Shown in pieces: positions 45,588 through 57,500 of a stretch of DNA of 64,000 nt. Source of the stretch: Alcanivorax sp. DP30. GTDB taxonomy: Bacteria > Pseudomonadota > Gammaproteobacteria > Pseudomonadales > Alcanivoracaceae. The position numbers and the translations under genes are program-made. Below the pieces are notes generated by a model. The model was not told where the DNA came from. It saw only the letters and a list, made by a program, of their open reading frames with translations, and did not search any database. The stretch covers positions 272,858 through 336,857 of the forward strand of contig NZ_WTUY01000004.1 in NCBI RefSeq assembly GCF_009882945.1. The letters are read 5' to 3'. Within the stretch, counting starts at the first letter, position 1. Each line of letters starts with the position of its first letter.

Positions 45588-46787
45588 CTACTGGCTAAAG
45601 TTCACCCGGCAGAACCAGCTCTTCAGGTACGAGGTTTCCGGGATAGCCGGGTGCACCGGATGGTCTGGCCCCTGGCCTTCATAACCAATCACCTGCACAT
45701 TGCGGTCGATATGACGTGCGCTGGACTGGATCACCTCCAGCAGCTTGTCCGCGGGCATGTGCATGGAGCAGGAGGCAGAGATCAGATAGCCGCCCGGCTT
45801 CACCAGCCGCATGGCCAGCTCGTTAATGGCGTGATAACCCGCCAGGCCATTCTTGAAATCCTTTTTGCGCTTCACAAATGCCGGCGGGTCCAGCACCACC
45901 AGATCATACTTTTCGCCATCGGCGATCAGCTGCTTCATGGCGGCAAAGGCATCCCCCTGAATGGAACCCACCGTGTCACCCACCCCATTCAGTTCGGCAT
46001 TACGATGCACATAGCCGATCGCTGTTTCCGACGCATCCACACAGGTAACCGATTCCGCGCCCGCCAACGCGGCCTGCACCCCCCAGCCACCGCAGTAGGA
46101 AAACACATCCAACACCCGCGCACCTTTCGCCAGCGCAGACATTTTCTGACGCGCGGCCCGGTGGTCGTAGAACCAGCCGGTCTTCTGGCCTTCGGCCAGA
46201 GGCGCAGTAAAATTGGCACCATTTTCAGTCAGGGAAATTTCTTCCAGCATCTCACCCTTGAGTGCACGGGTATAACGCTCCATGCCTTCAATTTCGCGAG
46301 CCGCGGCTTCGTTCTTGGCAATGATATGGGAAGGGCTCAGCACCGCATCCAGCGCACTGACGATCACATCCAGATGCGCTTCCATGGCACCGGAACCCGT
46401 CTGCACCACCAGCACGTCATTGAAGCGATCCACCACCAGCCCCGGCAGCCCATCGGCCTCGCCAAAGATCAATCGGTAACAGGGCACGTCGAACAGGGTG
46501 TCGCGCAGGGACAGTGCCTGCTCGATACGCTTCTTGAAAAAACTCCGTGACAGTTCCTGCTTCACATCGCGGCTGTACAGGCGGGCCGCAATGAGTGAGT
46601 GAGGGCTCAGCAAGGCGCGTCCCAGCGGCTTGCCCCGGCTATCCTCTACCACGCAGGCAGCCCCGACGGGCAGGTCTTTCAGCGGCGTCTCACGCGTATC
46701 AATTTCATTGGCATAGACCCACAGGTGTCCTGCCTTGAGTCGTCGCTCTTCGTTCTTGCGAAGTCGGATCACGGTCTGCTCTGTCAT
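45588..46787 (-). CDS. rlmI: 23S rRNA (cytosine1962-C5)-methyltransferase RlmI-like
   Basis: 399 aa. N-terminal PUA domain (IRLRKNEERRLKAGHLWVYA), an EEHD-like bridge, and a C-terminal class I SAM methyltransferase: VLDVFSYCGGWGVQAALAGA (SAM motif near 226) and DLVVLDPPAF (near 299), with a motif IV Cys in LISASCSMHM. Start at 46787; GTG at 46799 is in frame. It modifies 23S rRNA in the cytoplasm. Confidence 0.92.
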   Translation of the reverse strand: MTEQTVIRLRKNEERRLKAGHLWVYANEIDTRETPLKDLPVGAACVVEDSRGKPLGRALLSPHSLIAARLYSRDVKQELSRSFFKKRIEQALSLRDTLFDVPCYRLIFGEADGLPGLVVDRFNDVLVVQTGSGAMEAHLDVIVSALDAVLSPSHIIAKNEAAAREIEGMERYTRALKGEMLEEISLTENGANFTAPLAEGQKTGWFYDHRAARQKMSALAKGARVLDVFSYCGGWGVQAALAGAESVTCVDASETAIGYVHRNAELNGVGDTVGSIQGDAFAAMKQLIADGEKYDLVVLDPPAFVKRKKDFKNGLAGYHAINELAMRLVKPGGYLISASCSMHMPADKLLEVIQSSARHIDRNVQVIGYEGQGPDHPVHPAIPETSYLKSWFCRVNFSQ

Positions 46788-46859
46788 TGCTACTGCCACT
46801 CGCCTGATAAAAGGCGAATGGTAGCACGGCGCCCACCCGGGCAGTGAGCGCCAACCTGG

Positions 46860-49544
46860 TCAGAATGGCCAGGCCATGTCGCTGGCCACCGGCACCTTCT
46901 GTACCAAAGACCAATCATTGCTGTCAGGGCCGACCCAGATCACCGCGTCCTGGGCTGGCAGAGCCAGTGCATCCAACTGTGCCTCCACGTCGGAGCCGTA
47001 ATCCAGCCCCCATTGATCCCATAATGGGCGCAGGTCCCTGCCACTCAGAAAGCTATTGAGAATCAGCAGGAATTCATTCCCGCTCAGGTCCGGACGGGTT
47101 GCGAACGTTCCCATTCCAAAATCATCCTTGCGGGCGGCCCAATCGCTATCATTCAGGCGACTGAACTGACGCTCTGCAAGATAGAGCAAGGTGATGATGT
47201 CCCAAGCCTGGGCATCATCACCCACCACCTCGGCCCACAGGTGAGGCAGCTGAATGTAGAATGCCATCCGCAAACCGTTATTGGCCGCGTAACTGTCATC
47301 AGCCCAGATACCGTCATACGCCGCCTGGAACGCATCCCCGCTACCGGCGCCATTCTTGAGAATGTTGAATGCCTGCTGATACTGAAGCCGGGTGCTGCTC
47401 ATATCGGCACTACGTTCCTGGAGAAGACGCCAGTTCTTGTGTAGCGGGAAAAGGTTGTTGGATACCTCACCACTACGCCCGCCATAAACATTCAGCAGGG
47501 CGCGCTGCAGGTTATGGCCCAACTCATGGCTCTCGCCCCAACCGTAAGGGTCCAGCGCCCACGACTGATCGTAGGGGTTACCACTGCACCCGGCACCGCA
47601 ATGGGCATACCAGTCAACGTTGATGTGTTGAACACTGGGCAGTGAATGAATGGAGGCACTACTGCAATCCCAGCCCAGATTTTGACAACGTGCAGCCACC
47701 GTCGCCGGAAGCGCAATGCCCTCGCCCTGGAACCCGGCCAGCGTATAGGCATCGCGCAGCACATATTCAAACAGGTCATCCAGGAATGTCTGGCTGTCCC
47801 CCGCATAGCGGGATTCATTGATGGACTGGTTCATGCGATCACGTCGCGAGTGCACTTCCGCAAACGGCGTGCGAATTTCTGCCCAGGTTAGCTCACTGTT
47901 TTGCAGCCCCCCCGCAAACGCGACCTGATCCATGCCCGGCCCGTATTGCAGGAACGGCTGGCGTGCCACCCCTTCCATACGCACCGTCACCGTTACCGGA
48001 TCCGGTGTCTCACTATGCACCAGCTGCAGGGTTCCACCGTATGGGGAAGTAATGCGCACCGTTTCGCCAGCAGCCAAAGGCATGGCCGGGGAGGCAAGAA
48101 AACGCGGCCGGTTATACTCCGACCACAACCGGGTGGAACCGGTGCGCTGGGTATTGATACGCACCGCAATGGTGGCATTGCTGCTGTCCTGGCGGGTTAC
48201 CCGCACCGTTTGACCGGGCAGAGCATAGGCACCAAGGGCAGTAAAATGACTTCCGGAAACGTCACGTTGGCGGGTCAAGGCAAGGGTGGCGGGCACCGTG
48301 CTCATGGGAGCACTGAAGCTTCCCAGATCGGGCTGGGCAGGCTGAATATTGCGCAGATAGTGGACACTGTAATCGGCATACAACGCCCTGAGGAAATCCT
48401 CCACCGGTGCTGTTTCCTTCTTCATCGGATAGGTGATCTCCTTGCGCCAGACATCACCCAGCAACACCAGCAGTTTAAGTAGCTTGCGTCCTTCCAGATC
48501 AAACAATGGGGTGCCGGCACGATCCAGCGTCCCGAGCTGGCTGCGCAATTCGCCGACACCATCCAGCAAAGCACTTTTCAGCACCGCATCATTATCGCAA
48601 TTGCCCTTTGCCGGCCCGGACACACAGCCGGCAAAACTCACCGGGAAATCATGATGATAAAAATGCTGAAGCGCTATCTTGAGGGAATCCTGCGACTGCA
48701 TGGCCGCCAGCATATCGGCCATACTCCCCCATGCCAGGGTGTCCTGCACCCAATAGTTGCCAGCATAGCCACCCAGCGATAATCCCAAAGGGGCCAACAA
48801 CTCATGGCCCAATGTGGTATCACCCCACCCCCGGGTATGCACATAAAGCACGCCCACTCCTCGCTGGGACGCAAGGGTTGCCAATGCCTTTAGCGCCTCA
48901 TCATCCCCGGCCTCCGGGCGGTCGCTGATGATCAGCACCTGCGCGCCATCCAGACAGCTGGAGGGCAAGCCAGCCGGACATGCCTGCACCGGAGACTGCG
49001 GAAACGATTCAGTCAGCCACGCCGTCAGGGCACCACTCTGAATACCTGCTGTCGTGATACCCACTGGCACATCACCACCCGCCAGCCATTCCAGCAAGCC
49101 CTGCCCGAACGCATCAATACCAAGCTGCCCGGAACGATCCTGATAGAATTCAAATCCCACCCCGGCAGCACGCTTGCGATTGAACGCCACCGCGCTGGCC
49201 AGTGACTGTCCATCGTCACTGCCACGCAAGATGGTGAACCCGTTGCCATAAGCGGCATGCACAAAGTGACTGCTCTGGGGCACTGAGTAATTCAACGCCC
49301 CGGTACCCAAACCACTGACCAGGGTTTGCTGAGCCAGGCTCAGGCGATCCATTTCTGCCAGCGCTTTTTCCAGCAAGGTCCGGTCATCCAGCCCCGCACT
49401 GTTTCCCGTTTGCAGAGCACGGCTCAACGGATCCACAACCGCCTCCGACGGAGAATTGCTTCCGCCACCACCGCCACCCCCGCAGGCCCCCAACACCAGG
49501 CTCAACCCCAGCCCCAGACATACAGGACGCCACTTCAAAGCCAT
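46860..49544 (-). CDS. ImpA-like metalloprotease lipoprotein
   Basis: 894 aa. Leader ends in VLGAC (lipobox) followed by seven Gly and SNSPSE as tether. The zinc motif is in WGESHELGHNLQRALLNVYG (HExxH near residue 671), with GRSGEVSNNL downstream giving a plausible third ligand. Layout and length resemble ImpA of Pseudomonas aeruginosa (peptidase of about 920 aa that cuts O-glycosylated surface proteins), also M60-like enzymes. Presumably surface or periplasm-facing, cutting glycoproteins; substrate not deducible. Confidence 0.85.
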   Translation of the reverse strand: MALKWRPVCLGLGLSLVLGACGGGGGGGSNSPSEAVVDPLSRALQTGNSAGLDDRTLLEKALAEMDRLSLAQQTLVSGLGTGALNYSVPQSSHFVHAAYGNGFTILRGSDDGQSLASAVAFNRKRAAGVGFEFYQDRSGQLGIDAFGQGLLEWLAGGDVPVGITTAGIQSGALTAWLTESFPQSPVQACPAGLPSSCLDGAQVLIISDRPEAGDDEALKALATLASQRGVGVLYVHTRGWGDTTLGHELLAPLGLSLGGYAGNYWVQDTLAWGSMADMLAAMQSQDSLKIALQHFYHHDFPVSFAGCVSGPAKGNCDNDAVLKSALLDGVGELRSQLGTLDRAGTPLFDLEGRKLLKLLVLLGDVWRKEITYPMKKETAPVEDFLRALYADYSVHYLRNIQPAQPDLGSFSAPMSTVPATLALTRQRDVSGSHFTALGAYALPGQTVRVTRQDSSNATIAVRINTQRTGSTRLWSEYNRPRFLASPAMPLAAGETVRITSPYGGTLQLVHSETPDPVTVTVRMEGVARQPFLQYGPGMDQVAFAGGLQNSELTWAEIRTPFAEVHSRRDRMNQSINESRYAGDSQTFLDDLFEYVLRDAYTLAGFQGEGIALPATVAARCQNLGWDCSSASIHSLPSVQHINVDWYAHCGAGCSGNPYDQSWALDPYGWGESHELGHNLQRALLNVYGGRSGEVSNNLFPLHKNWRLLQERSADMSSTRLQYQQAFNILKNGAGSGDAFQAAYDGIWADDSYAANNGLRMAFYIQLPHLWAEVVGDDAQAWDIITLLYLAERQFSRLNDSDWAARKDDFGMGTFATRPDLSGNEFLLILNSFLSGRDLRPLWDQWGLDYGSDVEAQLDALALPAQDAVIWVGPDSNDWSLVQKVPVASDMAWPF

Positions 49545-49617
49545 TGCTCACACCTAAGATTTTATTATTAGCCGCAATCATAATTATTTCGGCAAATCCT
49601 GGGTGGATCTCGCGCAC

Positions 49618-49654
49618 AAAAAAGGGCACCCGAAGGTGCCCTTTCTTTTTCGAA
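49618..49654. terminator. bidirectional terminator between the ImpA-like gene and amtB
   Basis: AAAAAAGGGCACC / GGTGCCCTTTCTTTTT with loop CGAA. On the minus strand it ends the glnK-amtB message. Confidence 0.85.
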
Positions 49655-49671
49655 GTGTACCGTGAGGTGAA

Positions 49672-50919
<1,248 letters not shown>

Positions 50920-50993
50920 AATGCAACCCTCCGGAAATGGAAGCGTGTCTTTTCAAAACCCTGGCATGGGTCGATTTCAAAACACGGTAAAAC

Positions 50994-51679
<686 letters not shown>

Positions 51680-51928
51680 ATGCCTGACCAGCCTTTTATC
51701 GACCGCCTGATGGCCGACATCAGCCGCCGTTTGCCCACCGATCTGGGCAGCCTGCGCAGTGAAGTGGAACGCAACGTACGCAGCGTGCTGGCAGAAACCG
51801 TCAGCCGCATGGATCTGATCACCCGGGAAGAATTCGATATCCAGCAACAAGTGCTGATGCGCACCCGCGAAAAGCTGGAGGCGCTGGAGAAGCAGGTGGC
51901 AGAGCTGGAGAAGGGCGGCGACGCCTGA
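51680..51928 (+). CDS. ubiK: ubiquinone biosynthesis accessory factor UbiK (BMFP family)
   Basis: 82 aa; GGAG before the ATG. Helical with a C-terminal coiled coil (LMRTREKLEALEKQVAELEK), and FIDRLMADISRRLPTDLGSL as in YqiC/UbiK. Assists the soluble Ubi complex in aerobic ubiquinone synthesis, membrane-associated as a trimer. Confidence 0.88.
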   Translation: MPDQPFIDRLMADISRRLPTDLGSLRSEVERNVRSVLAETVSRMDLITREEFDIQQQVLMRTREKLEALEKQVAELEKGGDA

Positions 51929-51941
51929 ATGTGGTAAAGAT

Positions 51942-52057
51942 GCGAGTGACGTGTCACGAGTTGCGAAAGGCAAAACCGTCAAGATGAACCTGGGTGTGTC
52001 TTGATTTTCGCAACTCGTAGCCCGTAGCCCGTAGCCCGTAGCCCGTAGCCCGTAGCT
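51942..52057. repeat. heptad element with six-copy CGTAGCC tandem
   Basis: Arms ACGAGTTGCGAAAG (from about 51955) and TTTTCGCAACTCGT (ending about 52018) are inverted. CGTAGCC is then repeated five times (52016-52050) and once as CGTAGCT. Shares GAGTTGCGAAAGGCAAAAC with the element after the ComM gene. Confidence 0.7.
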
Positions 52058-52159
52058 AACAAAGTCAATCTCCTACACCCAACACCGCCAACTTCTCACA
52101 CGCGTTGCTTTCCCTCCCCCTTACACTCCCCTGCTGTGGCTTTGATCAAGCGAGGGACC

Positions 52160-53647
52160 GTGACACACGCTCTACTGTACAGCCGCGCACCGTTGGGCAT
52201 TGAGGCCAGAGAAGTGCGAGTGGAAACCCATCTGGCGCCGGGCCTGCCGGCTTTTACCATTGTTGGCATGGGCGACACTGCCGTGCGGGAAAGCCGTGAT
52301 CGGGTTCGCTCGGCGCTGGTCAACAGCGGTTTCGAATTCCCCCAGCGGCGCATCACCGTCAGCCTCGCCCCGGCTGATCTGCCCAAGGACGGCGGGCGTT
52401 TTGATCTGGCCATCGCCTTGGGCATCCTCATAGCCAGCAACCAGCTGGGCAAGGTCAACACGGATCATCTCGAGTTCGCCGGTGAACTCTCCCTTAATGG
52501 TCTTCTCAACCCTGTCTCCGGAATCCTGCCCTGTGCCCTGGCCTGTCAGGCCAGCAAACGCAGCCTGATGGTTGCGCGGGATAACGCCGACGAGGCCAGC
52601 CTCACCGGGGCCGAAACCCTGGCCGCCAGCCAGCTGTGCGACGTCGCCGCACACCTCACCGGTCAGACGCCTCTCACCGCCCACCCCAGCGACCCGCCAC
52701 GCAATCTACCATTTCAGGGGGGCTGCCTCTCCGAAATTCGTGGCCAGGCCACGGCCAAACGGATTCTGGAAATCGCCGCCGCCGGCGGACACTCGCTGCT
52801 GCTATGCGGCCCGCCCGGTGCAGGCAAAAGCATGCTGGCCTCACGGCTGCCGGGGCTGCTTCCTTCGTTGCGCACCCAACAGGCACTGGAAGTGGCCGCC
52901 ATTCATTCCCTGAAACAGCCCCGGGACAGCCAGGTGTTCTACCAGCGTCCCTATCGGGCGCCGCACCATACCTCCTCCGCCACCGCTCTGGTGGGTGGAG
53001 GCAGCTACCCGAAGCCAGGTGAAATATCTCTCGCTCACCACGGCATACTGTTTCTTGATGAGCTGCCGGAGTTTGATCGTCGCGTGCTGGAAGTGTTGCG
53101 CGAGCCACTGGAAACCGGCGAGGTGAGCATCGCCCGTGCGGCCCAGCAGCTCACCTTCCCGGCTCGTTTCCAGCTGGTCGCCGCCATGAACCCCTGCCCC
53201 TGCGGTTTCCTTGGCGATCCTGAAAAAAGCTGCGGCTACCGCTGCGAAAAAGCCAAACGCTATCAGGCAAAGTTATCCGGCCCCTTACTGGATCGCATCG
53301 ACCTGCATCTTGATGTCCCCGCCGTGGACGCCCACGAACTGCTGGGAGACAGAGAGGGAGAAAGTAGCGCGCAGGTGCGCCAGCGTGTACTGCAGGCCTG
53401 GCAACAGCAGTGGCAACGGCAACGATCGCTAAACCGGGACCTTTCTCCGGATGATCTGGAACCGCTCCTGCGCCCCCACCGCGATTGGCTGGCCGGGGTC
53501 ATGAACCGTCTTGGGTTATCCGCCCGCGCCTTGCACCGCAGTATCCGTGTCGCACGTACCATCGCCGACCTGGCACAGAGTGAAGAAGTAGAAAGAGATC
53601 ATCTGCGCGAAGCATTAAGTTATCGGCAGAATATTCAGCAGGGGTGA
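52160..53647 (+). CDS. comM: YifB/ComM family Mg chelatase-like AAA+ ATPase
   Basis: 495 aa from GTG at 52160, matching the family N-terminus (VTHALLYSRAPLGIEAREV); an earlier GTG at 52136 is in frame. Lon-substrate-like N domain, Walker A CGPPGAGKSMLASRLPG near residue 215, Walker B ILFLDELPEF, a Cys-rich CPCGFLGDPEKSCGYRC, and a C-terminal Mg_chelatase domain. ComM is a branch-migration helicase in natural transformation. Confidence 0.93.
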   Translation: MTHALLYSRAPLGIEAREVRVETHLAPGLPAFTIVGMGDTAVRESRDRVRSALVNSGFEFPQRRITVSLAPADLPKDGGRFDLAIALGILIASNQLGKVNTDHLEFAGELSLNGLLNPVSGILPCALACQASKRSLMVARDNADEASLTGAETLAASQLCDVAAHLTGQTPLTAHPSDPPRNLPFQGGCLSEIRGQATAKRILEIAAAGGHSLLLCGPPGAGKSMLASRLPGLLPSLRTQQALEVAAIHSLKQPRDSQVFYQRPYRAPHHTSSATALVGGGSYPKPGEISLAHHGILFLDELPEFDRRVLEVLREPLETGEVSIARAAQQLTFPARFQLVAAMNPCPCGFLGDPEKSCGYRCEKAKRYQAKLSGPLLDRIDLHLDVPAVDAHELLGDREGESSAQVRQRVLQAWQQQWQRQRSLNRDLSPDDLEPLLRPHRDWLAGVMNRLGLSARALHRSIRVARTIADLAQSEEVERDHLREALSYRQNIQQG

Positions 53648-53696
53648 TGTATCCATGTTTTCAGGTGATCCGGGGCTGGGCGAGAAAACAAAACCG

Positions 53697-53832
53697 TTTC
53701 GAGTTGCGAGAAGCGAGTTGCGAAAGGCAAAACCCGTGAAGCTTGTGCGTTGGCGTTCGCAACTCGAAACTCGAACCTCGCGTCTATACCTTAACCTTGC
53801 TGTCGCGAGGATCGTTGGCAGGCATACCCTGA
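53697..53832. repeat. heptad-periodic inverted repeat plus a diverged REP unit
   Basis: Left arm TTCGAGTTGCGAGAAGCGAG (from 53697, continuing GTTGCGAA), right arm TTCGCAACTCGAAACTCGAA (53755-53774): an inverted pair in 7-nt steps. A diverged REP unit, GGATCGTTGGCAGGCATACC, starts at 53809. Confidence 0.65.
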
Positions 53833-53892
53833 AGGACGCAGATAGCCCACACAACAACATTAAGATGCCGTGATAGCGAAGCGGGCCACTCG

Positions 53893-54564
53893 TTACGGAT
53901 CAGAAACTTCGGTCACTCTCAGCGTCACCCGCCGGTCCTGCTGATGGCATTGTTTGAGCGCCTCGCCACGCAGGGACGCACAAGCACTACCCGTCACGGA
54001 GTGGTCTGGCCCGTGGCCCTTAACGCTAAGGTCGGCGACACTCTCCCCCTGTTGCTGCCACCATTGCGCAACCGCATCCGCACGCTGCTGTGCCAGGGTA
54101 CGGTTATATCTCGCATTCCCCAGCGGGTCGCTGTAACCGTTTACCTCCACCGTGGCACCGTCCAGTTGAGCCACCTGCTGATACCAGGTTTCAAGATGCC
54201 TCTGCCGCGCCTCGCTGATAGAAGCTGAATCAAAGGCAAACTCGATGGTCAGCGGCGCGGGCAACACCACCGTTTCCTCGGCAGCTTCTTCAGCACTTTC
54301 TTCCGCGAGCTGCGGTGCATCTTCGGGCTCGGGTTCCGCCACCCCGGTGATCGCCACATCGCACTCCTTCACCGCCATGGCCGGGGTCCAGTTTGGAGTT
54401 CGCCAGCAACGACCCTCTGCGGTTTTGAGCAGATTGCCGTCGCTGTCGGTACGATAGCCCGGCCAGTTGTCCGCGTCCGTGTTGGTGCTCTGCGTGGCGC
54501 AGCCTGCCAGGACAAGCAGACTGGCAACCGCCGTACGTTTGATCATCGTCGTGATTGTCATCAT
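53893..54564 (-). CDS. OmpA family lipoprotein
   Basis: 223 aa. Leader with lipobox VLAGC (MIKRTAVASLLVLAGC), a short part with two Cys (GRCWRTPNWTPAMAVKECDV), an acidic linker and a C-terminal OmpA domain (IEFAFDSASISEARQRHLET; VNGYSDPLGNARYNRTLAQQ; GHGPDHSVTGSACASLRG; DRRVTLRV). It binds peptidoglycan and ties it to the outer membrane. The gene starts 6 bases after the autotransporter stop, so the two may be one operon. Confidence 0.9.
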   Translation of the reverse strand: MMTITTMIKRTAVASLLVLAGCATQSTNTDADNWPGYRTDSDGNLLKTAEGRCWRTPNWTPAMAVKECDVAITGVAEPEPEDAPQLAEESAEEAAEETVVLPAPLTIEFAFDSASISEARQRHLETWYQQVAQLDGATVEVNGYSDPLGNARYNRTLAQQRADAVAQWWQQQGESVADLSVKGHGPDHSVTGSACASLRGEALKQCHQQDRRVTLRVTEVSDP

Positions 54565-54570
54565 CGGTCC

Positions 54571-57500
54571 TTACCAGGTCAGGTTGGCGCTGAGCAGCCC
54601 ACCGTGGCTTTCGGTATCCCCACCAAAGCGCCCGCGGTATCCAAGCCAAAGAGAAAAGTCAGGGCTCATGAACCACTCCACACCGGCATTGGCTGCCAGT
54701 TGCGTGTCATCCTGATCCGCGCCGTAGACGGTGAAGCCCTGGGCGGCGCCGTCGAAACGCGCGCTCTGCTCGGCCTGGGTATCCCCGAACGGCTGCACCA
54801 CCGCCAGGCCGCCTTCGGCCACCAGCCAGTCGTTACCCACCACCAGGGCGCGGGACAGATCCGCCCCCAGCCAGGCTTCGCCACTGTTCAGTTCACTGTC
54901 GTCCACGGTCAGGGCGGCGATGCCGCCGCCGGATTCACTGAAGCCATCCCGCTCGATGCGGGTCATGGCGACCATGGCGTAGGGATGCAGCCCGGTTTCG
55001 CCCCAGGCCAGATCCCAACCGGATTCCAGTGCCACCCGCAGGGCATCCACGCTGCTGTCCGATTCCGCTGGCGCGCCCATGACAATGCGCTGCTGGGACA
55101 CATCGCTGCTGCCGTAACTCACATCACCGCGCAGGAACCAGGCCCCCATGCTGCTCCAGCGGCCATACAGCCCGGCAAACCAGGACGACACCTCGCCGTT
55201 GGCGTCACGGTTGTCGTAGTCCAGCTCGCCGTCGGCGCTGCCTGCGGCCATGCCCAGCAACCACTGCTCACCCTGACGATCCATACCCAGTGCCAGCTGA
55301 TCACCCCGGAAGGTAAAGGCCGCATTGCCCACATCATCCTGGGAATCTTCCTCGAAGCGGGAAGACTGCGCCTGCACCCACACGCCGTTGCGTTTGCCAT
55401 CACCACGCTCGCCTGCCGCCCGGGACACCGGTGTGTCTGCCGCTGCCTGCGCGTAAGGATCCGACGGTGCCGCCAGCGCCTGCAATTCCCGGGACAAACG
55501 CGCATCCATACCGCCACCGGAATGACCACCGGCATTACGACCTCGCTGGCGCATGCCAATGGCAAAGCGTTGCTGCAACTGCTGCCCTGCGCTCAAGCCT
55601 GCCAACAAGCTGTCACCACTGTAGGTTCGGAATGCCTCGGCGGCTTCGGCTTCGCTCATCTTCACCACCCGCTGGTAAAGCTGATGCGCACTGGGCATGC
55701 CGTCCACATTGTTGGCCACCGCTCGCTGGTTGTCGGTGAGCACCACACTGGAAAAAGACTGGTCGTTACGCAGCAACTCCAGGGTCACAGCATCGGTGGT
55801 GTAGGTCAGCGCCGGATCGAGGAAGGCATAGTTGGAGGACACGTCATCGAACTGGCCATTGATGCCACCGGCCGCGCTGAGGAAGGTATAAGTACTGAAC
55901 GGCTGATAGTCACCATCGTTGCCCACATGCAGTACTGAACCCGCCAGGTTGGCCTGGCCCGTCACGGTGATCAGATCACTGCTGGTGCTGGTCGGGTCCA
56001 CTTCCAGTTCCAGCAGGCTGCCGCTGTTGAACGTCAGGTTGCCATTGATGGTCAGGGCACCAATGGAGTTCCCCGCGGCCAGGGTGCCACCAGACAGCAC
56101 CGTGGTATCGCCCAGCGAACCACTACCGCCCAGCAAGCCGCCATCGTTCACGGTAAAGGCCACCCCATTCATGGCCCCGTTCACAACCATGCCGCCGGCA
56201 TTCACCGAGGCATTGCCCGTCATGGAGTGATCAGCAGAGAGAATATAATTGCCGGCGCCGTTCTTGATCAGATTGCCGGCGCCGGAGATCACGCCGTCGT
56301 AGAGGTAGTCGTTGGCGCGGTTGATTTCCAGGGTGCTGGAAGTGTCAGAAAACAGCACATCCCCCACGATGGAGCCTGTGTTGCCCCCCATGCCCAGCGT
56401 AAGGTGCGCGCCATTATTAAGTAACGTTAACCCAGTAAAACCAGTATGGTCCCCCGTCCAGACCACATTCGCACCGGATATGTCATAAATCCCATCTCCC
56501 GAAATTGTCCCGTCATATTGAACCGGCGCCACCCCTCCAGTGGCAACGATTTGCCCCCCGGATTCAATCAAGATGTCCCCGGCAAAAGTGTCCGCCCCCC
56601 CATAAAGTTCACCATTCAGAACATGGGTCAGCCCGGTGTAGGTTTGCTTGTTGATCAAATTCGTAGGGCCGCCTAAATCCCAGGTAACGCTGCCGCTACC
56701 GCTGATTGTCCCCTTATAAGTAGGAGAACCAGAGTAACCGGCAATCAACACATGAGCGTCGTTAAGAATATTGCCACCCAGCTTATAGAGGTTTCCCTGC
56801 AGCGTGCCTTCCCGCACCCACCAGTCCTGCGGCTGAGGCAAAACGCCCGCCAGCACCAGCGTCCCCTCACCGGTTTTAACCAATCCATTCGTCGCGGTGA
56901 TGTCATTCTCAATCGTCGCCACATAACCGCTGCTGGCAGCGCTACCATCGCCCACGCGGATTTCCCCTTCCGTGCCGGTCAGGTTCAGAGCATCGCCGCT
57001 GAGCACATAGCCATCGCTGGCGAACTGGATGCCTTGCGCTTCCACTGCGCCATCCGCATCGGACACCGTTACCGTACCGGCATCGCCGGCGAAGATGGCA
57101 AAACCGGGGTTGGGAATCATGGGGCCGGTGATGGAGCCAGTGGCATCGGTCCAGACGTGATTCGTCGCCGTCCAGGTGCCGTCGCCACCGCCCTGGGTGG
57201 TGCCGCTGGCCAGACCATTGGCGTTCCAGAAATTGAGCGTGGTGCCGGTGGTATTAATCAAGTTGATCTGCTTGTCGCCGGCCAGGTATTGCAGATCGTA
57301 GGACGGATCCGGGTTGGCCAGTTGCAGGCCACCGTTGCTTTCGGAAAGGGTGCCGGTGTAATCAAACAGACGGTACAAGCCCGGGCCGAAGCTGCCGGTA
57401 TCGTTGATCGTCAGCGTCGAGCCATTGATGGCCAGATCGCCGTTGACGGAAACGCTATCGCTGGAACCCGGCGTCACGAAATCACCACTGGGCGCACCGA

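Noticed and set aside
52016-52057. CGTAGCC tandem as a CRISPR array
   Set aside because: Units are 7 bases with no spacers and no cas genes.
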